From NCBI GenBank assembly GCA_902825795.1, contig CADECG010000023.1, forward strand, positions 1-35,427: a stretch of 35,427 nucleotides of DNA. The letters are read 5' to 3'. The position numbers were made by a program, and so were the translations under genes. This document shows positions 1 to 9,100 of this stretch, piece by piece. Numbering within the stretch: the first letter of the stretch is position 1; every line of letters starts with the position of its first letter. The notes below the pieces were generated by a model that was not told where the DNA came from, ran no database searches, and saw only the letters and a list, made by a program, of their open reading frames with translations. Source of the DNA: an uncultured Bacteroidota bacterium. GTDB taxonomy: Bacteria; Bacteroidota; Bacteroidia; Flavobacteriales_F; PHOS-HE28.

Positions 1-623
1 GCCCAGTACTTGTGGTTGCCGCACCACTCCACAAAACGCTGCCAGCCCGTGCTGTCAGGGATGGGACCTTTTCCAGCTTGCTCGCTGAGGGCGCTGTCCA
101 GCTGACGCTTGACACCACCGACGCTCAACGCAACAACCGTGAAGAGCAGGCCGATGATCAGCAGCCAGATGACGAGGCTATTGTCTCCCTCATCCACTTG
201 GGCTACGTCCTCCTTCGGGAGGACCTTGACCTTAGGCTCATAATAGTCCACATAGTGCAACACCGCATCAATATCCCCATTGGATATCGCATTCGGCGTC
301 ATAACGCTGTTCTTCCAAGCCGCAAAAATCTCGTTGGCGTAACTGTTACCGGTGTTGCGGTAAGCCGTGCTGTTCTTGATCCAAGCGTAGATATCGCCCT
401 TCCCTTCCCACCTAGCGCGCGAACCTTTCAGCGCCGGACCGGTCATGTCCGCGTCGGGCTTGTGGCAGCTGGCACAATTTCCTTTGAAGACCTTCTCGCC
501 AGCGGCGTAGAGGGCATCGTCCTTTTGGGCGTTGGACGAGTGCGGCGTTGCCGCGAACAGGAGCAGGAAAAAAGCGCTTAGGAGTGTCGTTGAAACTCTG
601 GAAACCCTTGACTGGCGCAACAT
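1..623 (-). CDS. actA: Alternative complex III pentaheme/monoheme cytochrome subunit ActA, N-terminal part (runs off the window)
   Basis: This is the first 207 codons of a membrane-anchored c-type cytochrome read on the minus strand. A signal sequence (about residues 1-32, hydrophobic core LLSAFFLLLFAA) precedes a class I cytochrome c domain with heme motif CASCH at 50-54 and a likely axial methionine at 108 (VMTPN). One transmembrane helix follows at about 150-170 (LVIWLLIIGLLF), then a motif WCGNHKYW at the window edge. Monoheme domain, helix and a following NHKYW-type segment is the order in Bacteroidota ActA, whose missing C-terminal half would carry the multiheme part. ActA belongs to the quinol:cytochrome c oxidoreductase (alternative complex III), usually first in actABCDEF-cox. 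The ATG at 621-623 gives a complete signal peptide. The other option is a cytochrome c oxidase-associated cytochrome. The multiheme half lies outside the window and cannot be checked here. Confidence 0.75.
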   Translation of the reverse strand, partial: MLRQSRVSRVSTTLLSAFFLLLFAATPHSSNAQKDDALYAAGEKVFKGNCASCHKPDADMTGPALKGSRARWEGKGDIYAWIKNSTAYRNTGNSYANEIFAAWKNSVMTPNAISNGDIDAVLHYVDYYEPKVKVLPKEDVAQVDEGDNSLVIWLLIIGLLFTVVALSVGGVKRQLDSALSEQAGKGPIPDSTGWQRFVEWCGNHKYW

Positions 624-665
624 TCCTGAGGTTTTATTGGGAGAGCACCCTCCGCTGATCGCGGG

Positions 666-673
666 CAAAAATA
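666..673 (-). promoter_or_regulatory. Candidate -7 box for actA
   Basis: On the minus strand the octamer TATTTTTG matches the Bacteroidota -7 consensus TAnnTTTG exactly, about 43 nt upstream of the actA ATG. The nearest TTG that could act as a -33 element is about 25 nt further upstream, longer than the usual spacing of about 19-21 nt, so the assignment rests on the -7 box. Confidence 0.4.
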
Positions 674-859
674 GCTGCCGATGCTTACGAGGGAAGGGCA
701 ACACATTACGGACTGCACATTCGGGCTTATTTAGAGAGGTTCTAAGGTTTGTCATCATTGTGTCACGCCCACAATGGACGCGGGTTCCGGTGGCTCAAGA
801 CGTGAATTTTCCGGATCGCAAAGAGCCTTTGTGACTTGTTCCGCGCAGGGTGTTGAGAA

Positions 860-875
860 CAGTGATCGATCACTG
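860..875. promoter_or_regulatory. Perfect 16-bp palindrome, possible operator
   Basis: The sequence CAGTGATCGATCACTG is its own reverse complement. It sits alone in the actA/SPOR divergent spacer, about 65 bp upstream of the candidate -7 box of the SPOR gene. It has no loop and no T-tract, so it looks like a site for a dimeric DNA-binding protein rather than a terminator. No regulator gene is adjacent. Confidence 0.35.
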
Positions 876-939
876 CGCTTTGGGATGGCACAGTAGCATT
901 GAGTTACGGCGATCACCTTCCAGCCCGGCGTTTGGCGGA

Positions 940-947
940 TAGCTTTG
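940..947 (+). promoter_or_regulatory. Candidate -7 box for the SPOR gene
   Basis: TAGCTTTG matches TAnnTTTG exactly and ends 13 nt before the ATG at 961, predicting a leader of only a few nucleotides. No convincing -33 TTTG is seen at the usual distance. Confidence 0.4.
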
Positions 948-960
948 GCCGCCTTTCGAC

Positions 961-1437
961 ATGCGAACCACTTTCGTCCTCATCGCTTCCCTCGCACTCA
1001 TGGGCCTGCGTGCGCAAGACACCACTCGCACGAGGCCGTCATTGCTTCAGCATGGGTCCAGAACAGTGCCTGCCGTGGCCGACACACCAAGCATTCAGCA
1101 GCCGGGTGATGTAGTGATCCACCAAGACGAACGGATCACCAAACTCATGGAGCGATATGCAACCCATAAGCATGCGCTGAAGGGGTACCGCGTGCAGATC
1201 TTCCTTGGCAGCGAACGCGACAAGGCGCGTGAAATGCGGCGCACATTCCTATTGAAGCACCCCGACATCGGTGGGTACGAGAGCTATCTGGCTCCGAACT
1301 TCAGGATCCGCGTTGGCGATTTGCGCACGCGACTGGAGGCCGAGAAGTTGCGCCATGAGTTGAAGGCCGAGTTCCCCGGGTGCTACATCGTGCCGGACGA
1401 GATCGAAATGCCCCGCTTGCCCGGGGTTCGGCAGTAG
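961..1437 (+). CDS. Periplasmic SPOR-domain protein
   Basis: A 158-residue protein with a short signal peptide (about residues 1-18, ending LMGLRAQ), a low-complexity linker and a C-terminal SPOR-like domain from about residue 72 (GYRVQIFLGSERDKA) to about 150 (FPGCYIVPDEIE). SPOR domains bind glycan strands stripped of stem peptides, often at division sites. The repeated sheet-helix pattern and the Y-x-V-Q-I-F motif support the family. Small secreted single-SPOR proteins of this type are common in Flavobacteriales. The ATG at 961 opens the signal peptide directly after a TAGCTTTG box. The next gene begins 17 nt downstream, so the two may be cotranscribed. No partner or exact role can be read from the sequence. 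Confidence 0.75.
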   Translation: MRTTFVLIASLALMGLRAQDTTRTRPSLLQHGSRTVPAVADTPSIQQPGDVVIHQDERITKLMERYATHKHALKGYRVQIFLGSERDKAREMRRTFLLKHPDIGGYESYLAPNFRIRVGDLRTRLEAEKLRHELKAEFPGCYIVPDEIEMPRLPGVRQ

Positions 1438-1454
1438 CGCGCAGGGGTCGCGTC

Positions 1455-3098
1455 ATGGAACGGACCGCCCTGCACCGCATACTTGATAGTTGGGAATTGC
1501 CCGTATTCGTGGCCTTGCTGCTCGCCCACTTGGTGGTGGTATGGAGCATGCCGGTGTTCCTCACGCAGGATGGGCCGAGCCATTTGTACAACGCACGCAT
1601 CCTGTTGGAACTATGGGCTGGCGACCCTTCCGGGCTTTACTCCGACTTCTTCACGCTCAACACATCGTTCTCGCCCAACTGGACGGGCAACCTCGTCCTC
1701 GCTGGCCTGCTGAAGCTCCTCTCCCCGGTAGCGGCAGAAAAGATGCTGGTGTCGATCCACATGATCGCGCTGCCCCTTGCCTTCCGCTATGCTGTGCGTA
1801 TGCTGAAGCCCGGCCCACCGATCCTCTCGTCGCTCATCTTCCTGCTCACCTACAACTTCCACTTGGTCTATGGCTTCTTCAATTTCTGCCTTGGGTTGGC
1901 GGTGTTGTTCTGGTTCATCGGAGCATACCACAACTTCCGCAATGGGCCCTCGGCGAAGCAAGGGGTCCTTTGCGCCTTCATTCTCTTGCTCATGCTGGCG
2001 ACCCATCCGGTCGCGTTGCTCGTCGGCTTTCTGTTCGTGGCGTCCGATGCAATGGTGAACTTGATCGCTCACTTGCGTAATCCGCAGACTGATCGGCCCA
2101 CGGTCCTAAATCGTATCGCACAGGATGCGGCGATCATTGGCCCTGCGCTACTGCTCTTCCTTCTCTTTCTTCCCACATCGTCTGCCGATCATCCCCCGCT
2201 CTTCCAGAACAAGTGGAGCGTTGAAGCCCTGCAGGCCCTCCTGCGTATGGATCACCTGGTCCTGTTCAATGGGCACGAGGGAGCGTTGTTCCGATCGGTG
2301 GTATTCCTTCTTACCGCACTGTTCGTTGCAGCGCTTTGGAAGAACCGATCCGTTCGCCTGACTTCCGTTGGCGCCCCACTCGCGCTGCTCGTAGTATGCT
2401 GTGTAGCGATCTACTTCTTCGTTTCAGATCAGCTCGCCGGTGGAGCCTACCTCACATCGCGTATCGCGTTGATCGCATGGATGGTGTTCGCGCTTTACAT
2501 CGCAACACGCACAATACCCACGCGTGCGCTAGCGGTTGGTGCTGGTGGCACGGTGGTCCTTTCGGCATCGTTGCTGTTCATGCGATACCCTGCGCATTCG
2601 CGTTGCGGTGAACAGGCCGCCGCATATATCGGTAGCTGCAGATCCATCCCCGACGGCTCCACCTTCCTGCCCTTGTGCTTCTCCGATCACGGCGAATTCG
2701 GCGACTTGGTCCTGTCTCCGCGCATCAAGTTGTTCAAACACATGAGCGGGTATGCGGCCGCGGAGCGCAGGCTGATCTCGTTGGACAATTACGAAGCGAA
2801 CACCGCATACTTCCAAACCGCTTGGTTACCGAACGTGAATCCGTTCCAGCAACTCTGCGCCGATGGCGATTGTGACATCGAAGGAGAGCCAACTTCAGCC
2901 GACCTGACCGGCTTCGAGAAACGTACGCAACGCCGCATCGATCATGTAGTGCTCTGGGGAGACTTGTCACGGGCGGCGCAAGACCCACGCTATTCGGCCT
3001 TCAAGCAGCAGCTTGATGAATGGGGTACCACAACGTTCGCGGAAGACGGACCAAGCCAAGTGTTCCGCATCATCGACAAGAAGCAAGCGGCGAACTGA
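1455..3098 (+). CDS. Polytopic membrane protein, GT-C glycosyltransferase-like
   Basis: A 547-residue integral membrane protein with roughly ten to eleven hydrophobic segments in residues 15-400, then a soluble C-terminal domain of about 140 residues containing paired cysteines. The first long loop begins with TQDGPSHLYNA, an acidic motif placed where GT-C glycosyltransferases and related polytopic transferases carry catalytic Asp residues. This suggests, but does not prove, transfer of sugar or another group from a lipid-linked donor. The frame is open 25 codons further upstream, but that extension overlaps the SPOR gene. The ATG at 1455 leaves a 17-nt gap and starts just ahead of the first helix. 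It converges with sprA, 21 bp separating the stop codons. It is best treated as a conserved membrane protein of unknown substrate. Confidence 0.65.
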   Translation: MERTALHRILDSWELPVFVALLLAHLVVVWSMPVFLTQDGPSHLYNARILLELWAGDPSGLYSDFFTLNTSFSPNWTGNLVLAGLLKLLSPVAAEKMLVSIHMIALPLAFRYAVRMLKPGPPILSSLIFLLTYNFHLVYGFFNFCLGLAVLFWFIGAYHNFRNGPSAKQGVLCAFILLLMLATHPVALLVGFLFVASDAMVNLIAHLRNPQTDRPTVLNRIAQDAAIIGPALLLFLLFLPTSSADHPPLFQNKWSVEALQALLRMDHLVLFNGHEGALFRSVVFLLTALFVAALWKNRSVRLTSVGAPLALLVVCCVAIYFFVSDQLAGGAYLTSRIALIAWMVFALYIATRTIPTRALAVGAGGTVVLSASLLFMRYPAHSRCGEQAAAYIGSCRSIPDGSTFLPLCFSDHGEFGDLVLSPRIKLFKHMSGYAAAERRLISLDNYEANTAYFQTAWLPNVNPFQQLCADGDCDIEGEPTSADLTGFEKRTQRRIDHVVLWGDLSRAAQDPRYSAFKQQLDEWGTTTFAEDGPSQVFRIIDKKQAAN

Positions 3099-3119
3099 GC
3101 GAACGCTCGGTGCGCTGTT

Positions 3120-6100
3120 CTACTGAGTGAGCGTGAACCGCAAGCTGATACCGATGTTGGTATTGCTGCTCGGGTAGCTGGTGCTGATCACGGGCTTGTT
3201 GATCACGCGCTCGTAGAACGCACGCACGTTCAGCTTCTGGTTGATCACGTAATCGGCGCTCGCCTTGATCGATGTGATGTTCTGCCCGGCCGTCACTTGG
3301 TTCTGGTTCTCCTGCATTTTGCGGATCACCGTGTTGTTCTCGCGCATGCTCAGATCGATCCGCAGGTTGAGGTCGCTCTTGATCCGCTCGCCACCGATGC
3401 GCACGGGGAACTTCACACCCTTGAAGCGGTAGCCCGTACCCACCACGAATTCCTTCCCGCGCATTTCGGTGAGCTGGTAGTTGCTCATGCTCAAGCTCAG
3501 GTTGCGGTCGCGGTTGTACTCGAACTTGGCGATAAGGCTGTTCTGCAACGTCGCATCGAAGTTGATGAACGGCCGCATCTGTTCGCTGATCGTAACCACG
3601 CTGATCTGGCGCTCGGGGATGAAGTTGCCGCCCGCATCCAGTTCGGTGCCGCCTTCCATGTACAACAAGTTGGTCTGGAACGTGCCGATGTTGAAGGTGC
3701 TACGGTAGCTGTGGTTCACCGTGAACGTGCGGAACAGCTTCTTGAACGCGGCGATCTTGGTGAGACCATCATAGGTGATGTCCCAGTTGGGCAACGGCGT
3801 GCGTTTGAAGGGGTTCAGTTCTACGCTGCTCGCATTGGTACCGGTGTACGCTGCGAGGAAGGCCGGTATGATCACGTCCTGGTGCGTGGTGTCATAACCG
3901 AACCAATAGGCATTGTCCGACTGACTGAAGCTGTTCGGATCCTCGGCTCCGAGGCGGGAGCTGATGATCTCGCGGTTGGCGAGCATCTGTTCGAAGATGG
4001 GGCTCACGAAATCCTCATCGTCCTTGCTGAAGGTGGTGCCCCATGTGATGATGGTGGTGCTGAAGTTGCCGAACTCGCGCGGGCTGTCGTTCACATACCC
4101 ATGCTGCGCCTCGTTCCAACGGAAGAAGCTACTGCGGTTCTCGCTCAATGTGCGGTTGGCCGTCAGTTCTATGCGCAAGCTCTTCACCGGTTCCACGCTC
4201 AACCGCGCGTTGAACGTCTCGGTGCGCGTAGTGGTGTAAGGATTGAAGATGCTCTGCGTCTGCACCAGCCAGCCGCGTTGCGCCGCGTCGGTGGCGAAGT
4301 CGCGGACGATGTCGCCACTGAGATCGTGGTTCTGCTGACCCAGCACAAAGCCGAAGCCGGGTGCATCAAAGCCAGGGCTCATACCCATGACGTTGGTGGT
4401 CTGGTTGTAGCCGGGAAGCAATGTGCCGCTGTTCTGGCTGTAAGTGATGTTACCCGTGCGCACCGACATGATGATGCGTGCCAATGATTCCAACGGGTTG
4501 AAACCTTCTCCCGGTTTCTTGCCTTTGTCCTTGTCTTCGTCTTTCTCCTTGTCCTCTGCCTTCGGGTCTTTGCCCTTGCCTTTGTTCGGTGCGGGCTTGT
4601 TGCCTTTGCCCTTGTCGTTGATCTTCTTCAACCACTTGCTCTTGTTGTACAAGTTCACGAAGTTGAGCTGACCGTTGATGGCCAGGTTCTGGCTGTTCTG
4701 CACGGTGTGGCCAAGTGTATCCTGTTGGAACGGTGCGCGGTCCCACTGATAGCCCGAGCCATACGACGTGTTCACGGTCATCCAATCCGTCAGCGGCAAC
4801 TTGTCCAGCGGCAGCTGGTAAGTGAGGTTCACCGTGTGGTCGTAGCCCGTGACTTCCCCCCAGCTCTCCAAGCTCTGCATGACGCTGTCCTTCCACACTT
4901 CATAGGTGTCCTTGTCCTTGCTGTTCACGCGACCTGGTGGCTCACCGATGATGGCGTTGTTGTTGGCGTTGAAGTCCAGTTTCAGGCTCTTGGTTATCTC
5001 GTACCGGAAGCCGTACTGGCTGTACCAGTTGAAGGTCTTGTTGTACGTGGGTGCCGGTGGTATGCTGGCGATATCGCTGTTGAGGCGCGCCATCCGTTCG
5101 GTGTAGGTGCGGTCCACCGACGTGCGCGCGGTGAGTTGCTTGAAGCCGAGGTTGAAGTTGAAGTCCTTCACCAGCTTCAGCCATTTGCTCTTGCCGATGA
5201 AGCTCACCTTGTCGAACGGCTTGATGGCTTTGGGCTTCGGGCTGAAGACATACGCCAGTGAGCCTCTGTAAGTGCGCGTGTTCTCGTAACTCGTGTTCAC
5301 GTCGTGGTACTCGCGATCGGTGTAGCCGTAGCTCGCGCTCAGGTTCTCCACATCCCAGCTGCGCTCCTTCTTGCCCGCTCCGCCGGTGCGGTCTTTCCGC
5401 ACGTTCGTGAGGTTGATGCTGCGCCGTCGTTCATAGGTGCGCAACTCTTTCAGTCGCGCCTTCCGCTCTTCCTTGGTGAGCGCTCGCGTGGCATCGCCCC
5501 ACTCGATGTCGGGGTTCAACGGATCGAACTGCGGGTTACTGGCGTTCTCGCTATAACCGATGAACACGGGCACCTTGATGCCGCTCTTCTCCGGCAGGAA
5601 CTTGCCCATTTCCAAGTTGGCGGCCACGTCGATCCCCATCTTGGTTTCGCGCTGGCGCTCGCTCACTTTCTTGTCGATGCTGCCCCAGTACGGCGTGCTA
5701 TAGTTACCGGCCACGCTCAAGGTGCCGAGATCAGCGAGCGTGGTGTTCACGCGGGCCAATGCCGCCCAGCCACCGTGCTGATCGAAATCGGTGAGGCGCA
5801 ATTCATTCACCCACACTTCCACACAACGGTCCGCACCGTTGTCGTTGGCCCAAGGGTTGGCTTCGGCGCCGTCCTTTTTCGGATTGCGGATACCGACAAG
5901 GATGGTGCGCATTTCCGCCAGGTTCGGATTGCCCTTCACCCACACGCGGCGGTCGCCGTCCATCTGCATGAAGCGCTCGTTCACCGGCGTGCCCGCTTGG
6001 TTACGCGCGATCTTCACGTCGTTCAGTTTGGCGAACTCGATCTCCATGTCGTTCGCCTGTGGCCAAACGCTGTACGGATCGTTGTTGCTGTACGGTGAAG

Positions 6101-9100
6101 GCACAGCGGGTATCTCGTACTCGTAGTAGTTCTGATCGAAGTCGTTACCCACGCGGATGAACACGCTCACATCACCGAATGCCAGCGGATTGTTCGCGTC
6201 GCCACTTTCGGCGTGCACGTACATGCGCAGCTTCTTGTAGCTGCGGATGTCGAACTCAACGTTGCGGAAAGCGGCGCGCGCATCACCATCGCGCAATCCG
6301 CAGGTCTTCAACTGCAAACTCTGCTCGTTGAGGCTGCGGAGGTTGGTGCTGGCCACATCGGTTTCCTGTTCGATGTTCGGCGGCAACACATAGTTGATCG
6401 GCACGCGGGTGCTGTTCTCCTCGATGTTCACTGCGGCCACTTCGAAGGTGGTCTGGTCCGGGTCGCCGCCGAGACCTTCGCCGGGCGTTTCCAAACCGAG
6501 GAGATACTTACGCCATTCGCCACGCACGAATTCCAACCGCGCGAAACGCATCACCACGTTCTGCGTGAATTCCTTCATGTGCATGCGCATGAAGCGGATG
6601 CTGCGGAAGTCTTGGATGCCACCGACAGCGCGCTCCGGCATACGCACGGGGATCTTGAACTGGTACCAGTACACCTGCCGAGTACCATTGGGCGTAAGCG
6701 CGGTGCCGAGCACCCGGTCGGTGATGAAGTTCTGGCCCACCACCATGTCCTGCGGGCGCAGGCTCACCTTGTACTGGAAGTAGCTCTCACTCTCGCTCAG
6801 GTTCTGGTCGGCGTTGATGTCCTCGGTAGTGGGCAGCGTGGTTGCCTGCGTCGGGAAATCCTCCGGACTGTCCTCATCGGTAACGCTGTTGCCTTCGGTA
6901 TTGTTGAAATCCTTGTAGCGCTGCAGCATGTCGCCGCCCACGTTGTCGCCACGGAAGTTCCGGAAGTTGTCACCACTGGGATCGGCTTGGATCGTCGTGA
7001 GCGCACCACCGGTTACCACACCAGCAACATCGGTCAAGTAGGTTGAAGTAGCCGGGTCCGTGTGGAACGCAACCTCCGTGGGGATCAACGCATCACCTTG
7101 CGTGCCCAAGCCGTCCATCCCTACGTCCTGATACTTGTTGCTGTTGTTGTCGGTGATCGCGAACGCGCTCACCACGCTCTGACTGGTGGGCACAACACCC
7201 CATGGCGTGATCGCAGTGGCGATAGCCGCACTTTGGTCGCTGTTGTCTTTCGGCAATCCGTTCTCGAAACTCTTGCGACTATCACGCAGCACATCCTCGC
7301 TGATGTTACCGAGGTCGATGTAGAAATCACCGCCGGTCGTGTTCTGGCTGTCGTCGTTGCTGCCGATGCCGCCGGTGTTGAACGGGTTCATCACCCAGAA
7401 CTGGATCGTCTCGATGTTGCTCGCCTCGAAGTCGGTGGTGGAAATGCGGCGCATGATACCGCCCCAGCTTCCCTGCGGATCGCTCAGCCTCCCATCAGGC
7501 TCCAGATCCAGTGTGTAGTTGTACGGCCCACGTTCATTGGGGTAGAAGGCCACGTCCAATACCGGAATGTTGAACGGAACGCCGTTCGGCAATTGGCGCG
7601 CAGGGAACACTTCTTCCTCCAGCACCTCGCGCATGCGGTGATCGCTCTGCATGGTTCCGGTGATGTCGCCCGGCGTGAGGTTGTTGTTGCGGAAGAACAA
7701 CGGGTCGATGACGTACCACGCCAGTTTCGCGCGCTTGAAGCCGTTGCCGAGCGTGAACAGTTCTCCTTCAGGATACAGGTCCGTGACGCCCTGCGGTGTC
7801 GAGGCCAATTGCCACTGGCTTTGCGTGCGCATGTCAATGGTGCTCACACTGCCTTCGAAATCGTCGATGTAGCTGGTGCCGTTGTTACCGATGGCGCGGC
7901 TATGGCCGGGTATCAAGTAGGCACCCTCAGCGCTGGCGTTCAATGTGCTGATCTCTTTAGTTGCATAGAACGGCAGCATGTCCACCAACGACGTAATGAG
8001 ATTGCTCTCCTTCTTCCACGCTGCGTCCAATCCGATCACCGTGTTGCGGATGGGCTCATCGCCAGCGTTCACTTTCGCGGTGAGCGGGCGCTCGTACAAG
8101 TTCATGATCGTGCCGCCCAGCGTGAGGTCTTTGTTCGCACGGAAGTCGAAGCGCGCACCGGCCAGCGTTTTCGTTTGGATGCTGAAGAGCGAGTTGCTCT
8201 CCAAGCTGATGTTGATCGGCGTGCCGCTCTCGAGGATCCCTTGGTTGATGATCTTCACGCGGCCCAGGTTGTAGTCCACGGTGTAGTCCTGGTTCTCGAT
8301 CAGGCGCACGCCACCGGCCGTTACAACCACGCTGCCCTGCGGGATGTTCACCGCGTTGAGGTTGATCACATCGCTGCTGGCGCTCTGGTAACTGCCCTTG
8401 AGTTTGAAGCGGTTGAGCTCCGGTAGGTTCTGTGCGGCGGTCTTCGTGCTATCGTACAGTTGTTGATAGACAATACTGTTCAGCACCGTTTCCGGCTGGC
8501 CCACCAACGCATTGCGCAACGTTGTGCCGAACGGCTCCAGCACGGGGAAGAAGATGCGGCCATTCTGGGTATTGATGGTCCCGCCGGTCGTTGCGGCGCC
8601 ATCGACGAAGTCGAAGGTGCCGTCCACGTTCGGTGCGTTCTGCTGGTCCAGCCGGTCCAGGCCCAACACCTGCATCAGCAAGGTGTTGGCGATCGGATCG
8701 CGCGGAATGAAGTTGCCATCGATGCCGTTCGCCGGGTTGTTGTACAGCAGGTCGAGTCGGAAGTCCTCGCGGTTCACTTGGAAGGCACCCAAGCTGTACA
8801 CGTTCTTCATCATCAGGTCCCACAACTGGTTGCGCGGGTTGGTGATGGTGGCTTTCAGCAGGCGCAACACGAGTGCGGCCGGTGGCGCAACACCATCAGT
8901 GCTGAATTCACCCACTTGGAAAGTCTGCCCTTGATACGTGTACTGGTACGCCACGCACAACACCTCGTCGTTGTTGAGGCTCTGGTTGAGGCCGATGAAG
9001 CCGAGGCGATCGTTCAACGTGTACTCGCTCGGCTGCAACATGCGCGCGCTTTCCAACTTCTCGTAGTGCCTGCTGGCTTGGAAACCGAGCGCCTGCAACG

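Larger units (their letters stand above)
624..960. other. Divergent intergenic region, no gene
   Basis: This 337-bp spacer lies between the divergently read actA and the SPOR gene. Short open frames exist but none resembles a protein. It contains a -7-like box for each flanking gene and a perfect 16-bp palindrome, so it is probably regulatory only. Confidence 0.6.

Noticed and set aside
532..834. Plus-strand frame of 100 codons at the actA start
   Set aside because: It overlaps the actA signal-peptide region in antisense and continues into spacer DNA without any protein-like feature.
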